A DNA stretch of 51,605 nt, from assembly GCA_036897095.1 (NCBI GenBank), contig JAYMSP010000442.1:1-51605 (forward strand), read 5' to 3'. This DNA is from Plantago elongata. Taxonomy: Eukaryota; Streptophyta; Magnoliopsida; Lamiales; Plantaginaceae. The notes beneath the pieces are model-generated. The model was not told where the DNA came from. It worked only from the letters and a program-made list of their open reading frames with translations, and did not search any database. The position numbers and the translations under genes are program-made. Shown here piece after piece: positions 33,001 to 44,523 of the stretch (its first letter is position 1; each line of letters begins with the position of its first letter).

Positions 33001-35723
33001 TATGACAATTGTAATTGCATCATTTTGTAAGTTTTTCTTCTAAATGAATCAGGATTAATTTTGTCAATGAAAATAAAAAGTCGACAAAATCAAATATGGG
33101 AAGCTATTCCCGGGACTTAGGACGTACTCCTCCGTCCCACTAGAATTGAAACAATTTTCCATTTTTGGCGTCCACTAAAATGAAACAAATTTCTATTTAT
33201 GGAAATAATCCCACAATACAACTCATTTTTTAATGTGAATGTACTTTTCTATCTCAAACACATTCTTAACCACATACTACATATTTTTCTTAAAATGCGT
33301 GCATATGAGAAATGTTTCGTTATAAATGGGACGGAGGGAGTAATATTTAATAGTTAAATTACTACAGTCAAAGGTGATGGAATAAGTGTCTATTTTATCG
33401 GTGCAGGTTATCGAGTTAAGGAATCCCCATGTTCGTTATCTATCTCCAGTATAGCTGTTGGTGACAATTCAGCAGAGGGCATTCACCCACCTGATGTAGT
33501 TTTGAAACTGCATCGTGATGCAGGAGATGAAGGTGATTTAGCAAAGACCATTACACTTGCATAGATTTTCTATTTTCACCTTTCATACTAGTACATTCAC
33601 TGCTGGTCTTTAAACACTTGCACCCATTTAGTTTGTGAGCTCACACATGCTAACTTGCACCTGCTGGGCCATGCGTAGAGTTACATCTGACTAAGTCTCT
33701 GTATTGACAACAATTGCATTCGGATCCAAAAATAGGGAGAGCTACCAATCAGTGCATAATGAGCCCCTTTTTTACAAATTTCTTTGGGCAAAATTTGTTT
33801 AAACAGATCAGTACATTACTTGCATAAAATACCAAAACTCCCTCACAATTCACATGACTTGGAAGCTTCTGTACTATAACAGTACACCAAATTCACAAAA
33901 TCCACCACTTTCTTTTGCTTTTAAATTTATATTATGTCCACTTTAAAATGTTTATAATTTAAAAACTAAAATTATAAAAAATAAATAAAAATCACCAATA
34001 ATTTTGTTTTTTCGAGATTTATAATTAGAGATCACTCCTAACTATGTTTGAATTATATTTTTTATATGTATAAAAATCACTAACAATTTTATTTGAATCT
34101 TAATAAATTGTATAACAATTAAAAAAATACAATGTTACTAATTATAACTTTTAAACACTATTATAATATCTTAAATCTGTAAAAATAATCATTTATATTA
34201 AAAAAGAGCCCGTGCCCGGTCCATGCCCCGGGCCCAGTGTCCCTACTCAATGTCGAGTGGCTGGACCCAGACCCCCTCGGTCCGTGCCAAGTACCCACTA
34301 CCCTACCCAACCTCCAAAGTCGAACGGAGCGAGTTAGATGCCCGATATCCGTATCCGACGTGTTTGATGTTCGGTATCCGTAAACAATGCCCGATAACCC
34401 TATCCATTGCCTGGTATCCGTCCCCGTACCCGATGCTCGTCACTCGTATTCAATGCACGCTACCTGTGTTTCATGCTCGGTATCCGTAAGCAATGAACGA
34501 TAACCGTACCCATTACCCGATATATATATTTGATGTCCAGTCCGGTTACCCTATCTGATTATCATATCACGTTGCTAGTTTAATTATTGCCCCAATATAA
34601 TAAAACTGAAAACTCGTTTTACAATTTATTAAGGTTCAATAAATTCGTTAGTGATTTTTATAGATCTCGAAAATATAATTCAAACAAGGGTGGTCTCTAT
34701 CAATAGTTCTCGAAAAAATATAGTTGGTAATTTTTATTTATTTTTATTATTTTTTTATTTTAAGTTATAGACGTTTTAAAGTGGACAATCAAATTTAAAG
34801 AAAAAGATGAAGAGGTAAACAAATGAACTAGTGAATTGAATAAAAGAATAAAAGAAAATGTGAGTTACTTAATTATTCTTACATGGTTAATACACAAATA
34901 TGTACTATATGACAAAAAATTTATAAGTTTTTGATGATTTGTTGGCCAAAGAAATTTGTAAAAAGTGTCATGGATTATTATTGATTTGTAAAAAACCCTC
35001 CAAAAATACAATATAGTATGGTCATGACCTAATTGCAAGTGTTGAAAACACCGGTACCAATTCAAAATCATACATTTAAATCTCTACAGTGTTTTAAAAC
35101 AGAAGTCAATAGTAGCACCGTTTACTGTTTCTCTGTTGCCACTTTCTGTATGCATGAAACTTTTTACCCATACATTTGCTTAACCTGAGTGACTTATTAA
35201 AAATAATGAAACTGTGTTTTGTTTATTTGTTTGTTTGTGATTTGAATTATGGATCTTATTTTTCTTAAATCTATGAATCTTGTTTGAGATCACATTTTCT
35301 ACCATTGAAATATAAACTGTGGTTTTCTTATTAGTAGAATTGTATCTGGTGAAGTGAAGTGAGCTTCGTGCATATATTAAGCTATGGTTTTGTCCCTGTG
35401 ATTTCCAGTTCCCTCAAAAAAAGCCAAGTCCGAACACCCAACTGAGAATTGAGAATTTTCATTCTCCAGGTCCATCACATGGCGGCCTTCCACATGATAA
35501 TTTGTGTTTGCCTTCTCCTCAACCAGAACATTCAGATGCTGCTGTTGTAGACGCTTTCAAGGTGGAACCTGTTGCTGAAGGTCAAACCCAACTTCGGATG
35601 AAGACTGTTATATTCCCCCGTAAATTAAGTTTGCTTGTCCCCAACAATGCCTCTGTGATGCCATATAGTGATGAACACTGGGTTGCTTGTAAAGTTGACC
35701 TAAAATCAGAATCTAACGCATAA
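30078..35723 (+). CDS. DRB4: DRB4-like protein with three dsRNA-binding domains
   Basis: Exon model: 30078-30396, 30901-31038, 32222-32457, 32539-32755, 33407-33532 and 35470-35723. All phases close, giving 429 residues. dsRBD1 is about 1-70 (MYKTKLQELCQGRGWDLPEY), dsRBD2 about 157-229 (FKNQLQQYAQRYNLGFPVY, then SEFFTTLKDAEQAAAK) and dsRBD3 about 232-302 (GLYKSLLQELAQKRG, then KSKKQAEMNAAKAAYLAL). dsRBD2 and dsRBD3 resemble the two dsRBDs of Arabidopsis DRB4, the partner of DCL4 in trans-acting siRNA and antiviral silencing, and the C-terminus (SDEHWVACKV) recalls the end of DRB4. The extra N-terminal dsRBD is more like the first dsRBD of DRB2/3/5. The third intron appears to be GC-AG and the last has two possible acceptors. 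Family certain; DRB4 orthology likely but not proven. Confidence 0.88.
33125..33342. mobile_element. Stowaway-like MITE in DRB intron 4
   Basis: It starts tactcctccgtcccactaga and ends ataaatgggacggagggagt plus a, with inverse termini and TA at both edges. The interior shares ctcaaacacattcttaacca and catactacatatttttctta with other copies in the window. It lies wholly within the intron between exons 4 and 5 of the dsRNA-binding protein gene. Confidence 0.85.
33918..34800. mobile_element. Foldback-like element with arms of about 190 bp in DRB intron 5
   Basis: The left arm (33918-34111) and right arm (34621-34800) are imperfect inverted repeats along their whole length. Ordered shared blocks are gtccactttaaaa(t/c)gt, a-ataaaaat(c/t)accaa, ttttttcgaga, agaga(t/c)cac(t/c)c, gtttgaattatatttt, ataaaaatcactaac and cttaataaattgt. 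The 510-bp loop holds a GC-rich tandem-repeat region. Long inverted arms with a repeat-filled middle fit foldback or MULE-like elements. Transcribed from the DRB promoter, this intron would form a long RNA hairpin. Confidence 0.8.
34360..34526. repeat. 106-bp imperfect tandem repeat of CCCGATAYCCG words
   Basis: The block from about 34360 (gtgtttgatgttcggtatcc, then gtaaacaatgcccgataac) recurs from about 34466 (gtgtttcatgctcggtatcc, then gtaagcaatgaacgataac). The wider region 34204-34560 is built of shorter variants of atgcccgatatccgtaccc. Its GC-rich composition contrasts with the AT-rich arms on both sides. Confidence 0.75.
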
Positions 35724-36260
35724 CTAGAGCAGGATGTGAAGTAGGTAATTATCTCGGTCATACAGGTTGCGTCCTGATCCAATGTGGTGCCATGATTTTG
35801 TTTCCCAAGATGTGGCAACTTCATCAGAGCTTTTGTATTGACTGTTGTTAATCTCATGTCCTGTCAATCTATTTATGTTGAACTAACAATATATGCAATC
35901 TAAGCGTAGTTAAGTACCGAAGTGACCTTTAGCATCGTTACTGTTAGTTTCAACGTTCCGAAAGTACCGAACTTTTGAATATACTCACTCCACATAAGTG
36001 AGAAAAATTGTATCTTCCCTTTTTATAATGTAAGAAGTTCTGTATAATTGTTAAAAATGGAAATGTATGAATGTAGGAGAGTAGGAGTATAAACTACAAA
36101 ATATTTGGAGAGGGCTGCATTAATGATGTTCTTGGATGTCAAAGAAATTTCATTAAATATTCAAATAATGTATTCAATTTCCTGGTATACACCTCATATA
36201 ATCTAAGTAACATCTAGTTGAAAACCTATCTTGCTATTCAGCAATCTACAAAACTTGGCT
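35724..36260. other. Intergenic region between convergent DRB and NOM1 genes
   Basis: About 540 bp holding the two 3' UTRs facing each other. No further gene or clear repeat is seen. Confidence 0.7.
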
Positions 36261-39200
36261 CTATTCAGTAACCATGGAAAATACGTCTTCTTCCCTGGAG
36301 CTAAGAGCTTTCTTGGCAATTTGGAACTTACCAGAGAGGGATTTTTTAGTAGTAACCACGTAGTTGTTAATGAAGAACTTGATCCCGGTCCTGAGGGGTT
36401 CATACTCAGGATTGACAGCAACACGACTAAAAACACCCCAAATGGTCTTATCCGGAAACTCAAATATAGCCTCAAATATAAGTCGGAAGTGCATAATCCT
36501 TTTGGGAGTTAGCTGCACCAGGTCATCCAAATCAACTGCCTTCAGAATTGCCAGGGAGAGACTAAAAGATGCTACCATTTCTGCGATAAATTTTGCCAAG
36601 TGCATTGATCTTATCAATGTCATTGACTCCAGTTCCTTGAATTGATCCCACAAACAGAACTGCAAACAGACAAGAATAAATAAATTAGCTTGAAACAAAG
36701 AAATTTATCAGGTGTATAAGTTGTTACTGCTTCAAATCAGACGAGAAATTAAAGTCATACCTGCAAGGTGAACTTGTGGTTTTTGTCATGGGAGCATAAT
36801 CTAGTAGCAAGAATACAATAATACTTGTTGAATACTTTCTCCTGTAGACAGCACTCCAATAGCACCCGCATGATTTCTCGATCCTATGCATAAATGCAAC
36901 ATATGGTAAACTGTAATCTTTGAAAGTTGAAACCACAGATGGCAATAAGAATGACGCTTAGAGATGATACCTGCTTCCCAGTCAGCTCCAGTCTCAAAAG
37001 TTTCTCAAAAGCATCTATGTAATCCTCTCCACTCATAATCACACAAAAAATTGCCCTTCTTGCATCCGTATTCATCCTTTGTGCAGCAGCAAGCTGTAGC
37101 ATCTTTTTAGTTTCAGCTGCCTCCTTATCAATTTTGGCAGAGACTTCTTCAACATTCTCGGCAAGTGTCGCCATATCCCCAGACAGCCACCATTGTCCTT
37201 TCTTTGTATCATCAAGAAGCTTGCTCCATTTTAGACCTCGAATTAATATGTCATCCACTCTTAACTGCAATACAAATATGTTAGGACCCAAAGACAGTTG
37301 GTATCAGGCAATGAATATGTAGAGTGCTTCTCAAAACATTTACAAAAAACCACATAATTCTAATTTTGTTCCCTGGGAACCCTGAAGGCCTGAACATAGG
37401 AGATCTCCAACGTCGGAAAGATCAATGCAACAAGTTAAACTAAAGGCACCATTGCAAACACAATGCGGAAACACCATTGCAAACACAATGCGGAAACAAA
37501 CATAACGGGACATGGACAGGAACTTGCACTGTGGCAACAATAACACTGTTTGTTTAACGTGAGAAATAAGATCAATATGCCAAGTCATCGACATATATTA
37601 TGAAGAATCTCACACATAATGATCATAATAAAAGCAGTATTCAGATGTGCATCTAGAGGCAGTAATAAAAAAATACTCCCTCCGTCCCTAATTCAAGTTC
37701 TAAATACTCCCTCCGTCCCTAATTCAAGTTCTCGCAGGACCGGATACGGGTTTTTACGCAATGTAATAAAGTAATGTGGATTTATTAAAAGTAATAGTGA
37801 AGATAAAGTGGGGGAAGCTCACATGGGCCAATTTAGATTATTATAATGGGCTGTGGGTTCAAATATTTCCAAATATAGAAACAGGAACTTGAATCAGGGA
37901 CAGCCCAAAAAGGAATACGGGAACTTGAATTAGGGACGGAGGGAGTATATCTTATGGGAATAAAAAGTCATATTAGGTGCTAATGGAAACACACAAATGA
38001 AGCCATACAGTAACACCAAAAGGTTAAAGATGTAATGCATACCTTCTGAAGCCACTTTTTTATCCGGGTGTGCTGCAGAGGATCGTCCTTGGATCTTTTC
38101 TTATTGTTCTTGATATCGCATATAGTTTCAAGCATGAAGTCCATCTGTGGAGAATGATCAAGGTCAATGGAAGTTGAAAAAGACAAAGAAACAATCACTG
38201 TGAAATTTAGAAAGCGCTTGCATACCCTTTTGCTGCTTGTAGTTGATTGCCCATCCATAGAGGCCTTCATTTCAATCACCCTACTCTGAACACTTGAAAT
38301 GAAGTTCTTCATCCCAACAGGATCATCTCCTCGCAAGTTCATACCACAACCTGAGGGGATCAATTTTAAGACAGTTAGCTGAAACAAGATCATCAAATTG
38401 AAGCTAAATAGATATCTTATCATAAATAAAAGGCAAGAACATGCTACTGGACCAGATACCGACATGCCGTGGAGCCATTTCTACAAAATACAACATTATC
38501 TAGAACAGAACATACGTCCAAAAATAGGCAATGACACAGTAGACCTTGATTATTTTTATAATAACAGAGATCTACCTGACAGTATAAGCTTTGACAAATA
38601 AATTGACTTGATTGTTACTCATTCACACTCAAAATTTCACATTTTAATAGGCAAAAGTTGGACCCCAGCAGTATTTGGCTACTAAAGTATACAATGTGCC
38701 CCAGTTCCAGCACATAAAACAAACGGTGATAGTTTTGGTTGATGCAAGCTTTGAAACTTGCATGGAAGTGTTTCAGATAGTTGAGACAATTAAGACAAGA
38801 CTCAGCGCCCAGGAATGAGATTTGTATAGTGGCACCAATAATAAAGAAACTAGTGTGATTGTGAAGCAAAGAGCAAGTATTCATAGAGATGTATAGAGTG
38901 AATGTAAAAACTCTTATATTATTTTCTTAATATTATTCTGATATTAAGACAAGATTCGGCGTTGACATTAATACATCTAAGACAGATGTTTAAGAAAAGG
39001 GACAAGGAACTCATAATTGTACAAAACAAATGCATGACTATGTCCAATGCTGATCCTCAGATATCGTTCACACACGGAAAAATAGTAAAACAAAAACAAG
39101 GGGAAAGGAGGGAAGTCTGAGAGGAGGCAGGATAGTAGATAAACAGTAACTTCAAAAAGATTTCCCAACACAATACAATCATAAACATTGAAAAAGGTCT

Positions 39201-42200
39201 AGAAACAAATACACTACTTACATTGGAGTACTGTCAAGACAGTAGAAACATCAACTTCTGTCAACCGCTTGCTAAGCATTATCAGGAAATCATATATTAA
39301 TTCACTGAAATTTAGGAAGGGATAGATCTCGTCAGGGGGCAAAGAAGAAGAAAGGGAAAAGCACAGGAGCAAGGTATAATCTTTGATAGAAGAACTGTGA
39401 CATTCATACATCGACGAATTTACGCCATGAAAGTGTGAGTTAGACAGAAAATGCAGAAAAGCACATCGACAAAGGTATAATACACAGAGAAAGGATGGTG
39501 GTTCCTTAAAAAAAATTAAATATAAGTTACAACATAAAAGATTCTGAACGCAAGGGTTCTTGAAATGTGATATTTTATAATTAAAAGATGGGGTGATTTG
39601 GCTGTCTCCCACAAATACACCTTGCAAAAGTATAAAGATATTTCAGCCTTCATTGAGCATTAAATTACAAGAAAAAGGAAAAGAAACTGATATCTGCAAA
39701 AATAATATGTAACAAGAAAAACAGAAGTATGGGATCTCCTTGCAGGATAAATAAAGTCTTCCTACATCTAGATAATTTCTAGCAAGAGAAATGCAGTTGC
39801 CATGCTGAACTTATTACAGCCTGTGAAATTACTAGGATATCATCTCCGTGAATTAATAAAAGGCCAAAACATAGGAAACGAAAATGACGGACCATTTTGG
39901 GTGGAGTACAACAAGTAGTACATAAATGAAGAGACATAGGATAAGCATTACTGAATTGTTGATTTACCTTGAACAAACTCCAAAAACATACAAGTAGGAA
40001 AGTAAAAGAGTCAGGTTGCGCAGGGAGAGATTGTCCTCTTTCATATACTCTTCCTGAAACATTTATAGATGATAGCTTCTGGTGAGAAAGAGAAACCAAA
40101 TCTATGATTTACATATTCCATTTTGAAAGTAATACTTGGCATGATGGCATCCTCAGTAAATGGATATGAAATGAAAGTTCTTTAATTTGGGATACCACAC
40201 TTGAGACTATTGACATCCGATTTCCAGACTCATGTAAATTAGACAAAAGTTGTGGGGTGGATGTAAGTGTCCAAAACTTAGCATAGCAGGCACAAATACA
40301 TCATGTTTTATATTGTAGGGAATATTATTGCTTTAAATGATGGGAACTTGTCTTATATTAGCACCTCAAAACATTTGGCAACGCGTGCAAGAAGCTTGGC
40401 ACCAAAGTCAATTCCAACTGAACAAGCCATGCCAGCAACAAATGCACCAAAGACAGCAGCATACCTTGACATTGTCATAAAATATTGTATTTAGTTTTAG
40501 TATACTGAAATAAAAAAAAAAAAGGCAATAGATGGTCGAGTCACATGAGTTAAGTCAAAATTGAGTATTGCAGGTACACCAAAAAGTTTTCTGATAAACT
40601 CATCAACTGGAAACCAACTGAATAAGGAGGGAGAATACAAGAAATGGAGAAACAAAGAAAAACATTTAAAACAGATACTTAACTGTTCATTGCCACGAGG
40701 ACCTCCAGAACATGAGGACACGACTTCTTCACTGACAATCTGAGATCCAGCACTACGACCAACTGACTGCAGATAAAGGGAAGTATGAGAAGTATAGTGG
40801 AAATTTCAACCGCATAGATCATGCTTGTCTACAACAGGGAAGACGTCACGGTGAAGAGAAATTTCACTGAATAGTGTATATACAAGAGCTGTAAATATAT
40901 TTCCCGCCACTATCATACAAAATGTCTAGAGCAGATGCAATGGTTGAGAACTCTGTATAGACATATTATAATGGCACTGATGATTGGATCCGCTGATACC
41001 TAAAGTTTCTTTACAGTAGCCTTATAGGAAAGACTTATTCTAATTACCCTCACAATTCATGATGATACGCCCCTAGTCGTGATACTCTCCAATACAATAA
41101 CAGAAAAGTAAAATGCATCAGACAGGATTACAGTAATAACGAGTGGCTCACATGATATAGTTCAGAAATCTCCCTTGTGATAGATTCCACATTACTTTCT
41201 GACAACCTGTTTAGAAGCCCTGGAAAACAAAGCGACAAAGGTCTATCAGTCTTGAGATCCAAACATCGTAAAAGCTTCATCATGACTAGCATAAACCATA
41301 CCCCGTATCCGTTTACGAACTTGAGCGTGTTCTTCTGATTCGTTTCCTCCACGAGATCTAAGATGAGGAGCGACATATCTCTGGGCACTCTTTCCTCCGG
41401 ACACCACATCTGCAGTAGATGTTTTCACAGAACTCTTTAACTGTTCTTCCCCAGAATTTAGCATTGAGGTAATTCCATCAAGCAATGTATCCATGCCATC
41501 TTCTCCTCCTACATTTCCTGTTTTTAATTTTAGTTTCTTAGCAAGTTTCTTTTCCAACTGCAAGTCAGCATCAGCAGAATTGTCACCATTTCCAAAGTCG
41601 TCCTCAAGATATTCTTCGAACTTTGTTTTCCTCCTCTTAATATTGTTTGAATCTTCTGGTACCTCCTTGTCATCCTCATCCTCCTCCTCGCCTTCCTCCT
41701 CTTCATCCTCAATACCATCCATGAGTGAATCAAACTCTTCATCAGACCCTTCATCGCCTGACATATCATCATCTAAATCTTCACTCTGAAAATTGCCGTC
41801 ATTATCCCACCTGGATGAATTGCCATTATCGGATATCTTATAGTCCTGTTCATTCTCCCCCCGAGAATGAAGGACCGAGGGAATTCCCTCGAGCAGCACA
41901 TCTAGATCATCATTCTTAGCACTCAGCCTACCATTTTTCACTTTAAGCTTCTTTGCAAGTTTTTTCTCAAACTTCAAGTCTTCTTCTGCAGAGAGAAGCT
42001 TTCCCTCTGTCTCCATCCGTAAATACTTGCTGAAATTGGTTTCGGAACTCTTGCTTGAAACCTTCTTTCTTTTCTTACTCTTTGCCTCACTTTTTGAATT
42101 CGACACATTTGGAAGGTCTACATCATAGTCATCAACACTCGTACGTTTCTTCTTCACTGACAATCTGTTCGATTCACTTTTCAACTTTTCCGCCTTCTGA

Positions 42201-42491
42201 GGCTGGACAGAAAATACCTTGCCTCCATTTTCATTAGACACCTTTGCCACGTGGTCTGGATTCAATACCAAATTCGATTTCTTCGGTTCATACGATTTCT
42301 TCAATTTCCTAGATTGCTACAGTGATCAAAGACTTGTTACAAAATTTCGAAGGGGGGAAAAAAATCAAACTACCGATTCTAAATAACTGAAAGTAGATGG
42401 ATACCTGGTGTTGCAGCCAAGAGTCAAACCTGTTTTTGTTTTTCGCCTGGCGTGATTCTTTTCTGAGCTCTTTACGAGATTTAGCCTCCAT
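36261..42491 (-). CDS. NOM1: Nucleolar MIF4G/MA3 domain protein (NOM1/SGD1-like)
   Basis: Twelve coding exons, read from high to low: 42491-42405, 42316-41302, 41219-41152, 40766-40684, 40464-40365, 40053-39968, 39304-39222, 38350-38226, 38144-38043, 37264-36971, 36883-36761 and 36659-36261. They sum to 2565 nt, or 854 residues, close to human NOM1. The first third is Lys/Ser-rich with two KKLAKKLK modules and a long acidic tract (about 205-250), typical of nucleolar proteins, then RYVAPHLR. MIF4G is about 362-570 (RGLLNRLSESNVESI, IYDFLIMLSKRLTEVDVST). MA3 is about 649-765 (TDARRAIFCVIMSGEDYIDA). Yeast Sgd1 and human NOM1 act in small-subunit ribosome biogenesis and bind an eIF4A-type helicase (eIF4AIII in human). 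CWC22 was considered and set aside because its signature motif is missing. A leader intron (about 42494-42579) precedes the ATG. Confidence 0.93.
37448..37497. repeat. 25-bp perfect tandem duplication in NOM1 intron
   Basis: A 25-base unit beginning accattgcaaacacaatgc is present twice, at 37448-37472 and 37473-37497, without a mismatch. It lies in the intron between the ninth and tenth coding exons. Confidence 0.9.
37674..37947. mobile_element. Stowaway MITE with duplicated left terminus
   Basis: The left terminal repeat tactccctccgtccctaatt occurs twice in direct tandem (from 37674 and again from about 37704). The right end (gaacttgaattagggacg, then gagggagta to 37947) is its near-perfect inverse, with TA edges. 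The element interrupts the ninth NOM1 intron. The well-matched ends indicate the youngest Stowaway copy in this window. Confidence 0.9.
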
Positions 42492-42579
42492 AGCTAAAAA
42501 CAAGCACAGAACGATATGAATAGTACTAAGAAGTGAGAAAACCTAATTATGGCCGGAAAATCAACAATTTCATTCTTAC

Positions 42580-44523
42580 CTCTGTGAAACCGGTGAATCA
42601 GCTGTTTGCGGCGGCGATGAGTGATATGTTCGCTCTCCTCTCTCACTTTTGCTTAAGAGTGAAAGAGATGATGTAAGGGATTAACATGCTCCTTATCACA
42701 CCAGATCTTCTTGGTTCGTCCTTGGCCGCAACCTCGGATTTTAATGTTCGCGGTTGTTGGGGTATCGCGAATTAGATTCTTAACGTTCGTTGACTTATGA
42801 TATGGAAGAAGGCGTTCGAGTTCGCCGCTTTAAGAGTTCAACAGAAGGCTATGGCTACCGTTGATTTGAGGCCCACGATATTAGCCCAATGAGCCCAAGT
42901 TGGTCACTCATGATTCATGAATTTGAGTACATTGTCTGATTCTCATTGTTTACAACAAATACTACTCCTTAAAACACTTCTGATGTTTTGGCAGTGGTGT
43001 TTATGAAGGAAAAAAAAAAGCTCCCCGTCTCGGTAAGAATGAAGCAATTTAATTTTACATTTTTAAAGAAAATTATATAATATGTTGTTAAGAATGAGTA
43101 TAAGATATTAATTAAGTAAAAATATGATAATAATGTATGGTTAAAAATAAGTTGTATTGTGAAAATTATTTCCAAATAAAAAAGCATTTTACTTTAATTA
43201 AACGTTGAAAATGAAAAAATATTTCACTATTATCGGAACAGATAGAGTAGATTTTAGTAATAACATTTATATTTTTCTTAAAATATATTTTCTCACGATA
43301 TCAATCTCCATTTGAATCAAATAATAACTATCTCCCAATATACTTTGTAATCGAGCCTATCAAACTGCCAATTCCTGATAAGTTAATACTAAATCAAGTT
43401 TACATACATTTGTTTTCTTACTCATAAGTTATAGTAACTCATAAAATATGCAACGAAGCACAATTCAATCAATAAGACGATTCACTTGTAATTAATAAGT
43501 CCAGGGTTTCAGTTACCCTCTAATCAGTAAGTCCGGATTCCAGTCAACCTTTAGTTGTTTATAAAGAAAAAGATATGGTCTTTTTAATTGAATTTCTTGA
43601 AAGTACCGTATAATACTTTATTAGGACAAAAAGATTTGAAAATAACCTGAATTAGTAGATACTCCGTATAATATATGTGATGGAGCAGCTAATAGTTTTT
43701 AGTATTTTAAAGTGAAAAAACAATCTTATGTCATTTTTGTTAGTTTTGGCCCTTTTGGGGCTACAACTAAAAACTGCGCTCCACTTTTTGGTTCCTCAGT
43801 CTGTTGCAGAAGGAACAAACTGCACTATTTGAATCGAAGAAGTAAATAGTTGGGCTAAATTATCCAAATCTCATTTGATGTTTTACTATTCTACCGTTCA
43901 AGGGATCACTGATCCCGAACTGAAAACATCGAAGAAACCAACAGCAGTGCTGGTCTTTAACACTGCACTCCCTACCTAAATAGCAAGGGGATTGCACCAT
44001 ACAGATCAAAGGCTAATTACTGTAGACTCAGACAACTGCCAGGTACACTTCTCTTTAAAAGCTCTTTCCATTTACAACTTCGTCTATCATACACCATTTG
44101 GGATTTGGGAATTTGTCGACACCAAAATATCCAGCTGGACGATTCCATCAATCTGCACAATGGTCGTGGCATATTTAGTTGAGACTTGCTCTAAATTAAA
44201 AGGCTTCCCAATCAGAGATGAACAAGGCAATTAGTTCGTACTTGTACCATAAGCAACCAGGAAAAGATGGCAGCAATGTGCAGAAAATGAGGATTCGACA
44301 GATAAATATCAGTAATTGATTACTACTTGGTAAATTTAAATGCAAGATCACTTCTGGTGTCAACCAGAGTGAAACTGGAAAACATTTGGTCAGGCTGGAG
44401 TAGTATCGGCAGAATAACATACTTCATGAGACAATAGAAAGGGATAATGAAAGAAATTCTCAAACAACACATAAGTTATCTGCTGAGCAGATGGTACACA
44501 CTAAAAGATGTGAACTAACAATT
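42580..44523. other. Intergenic region with degenerate MITE at 43018-43250
   Basis: Contains the leader and promoter of the NOM1 gene (up to roughly 42900) and the 3' flank of the RRM gene. 43018-43250 begins agctccccgtctcggtaaga and ends atcggaacagatagagta; with the interior words agttgtattgtgaaaattat it looks like an old Stowaway copy. No other gene is seen. Part of 44200-44520 may be 3' UTR or a last small exon of the RRM gene. Confidence 0.5.

Noticed and set aside
34223..34489. Pro/Tyr/Arg-rich ORF of 88 codons
   Set aside because: It is the translation of the CCCGATATCCG repeat in the loop of the foldback element, inside an intron.
41493..41789. Ser-rich + strand ORF opposite NOM1, and similar ones at 48236-48634 and 48761-49132
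   Set aside because: They are antisense to acidic Glu/Asp-rich coding exons, whose GAN codons read as Ser/Phe/Leu on the other strand.
36261..42491. CWC22 splicing factor as the identity of the MIF4G/MA3 gene
   Set aside because: CWC22 lacks the long Lys-rich and acidic N-terminus with KKLAKKLK modules and has a different entry motif to its MIF4G domain; RYVAPHLR followed by RGLLNRLSE fits NOM1/SGD1.
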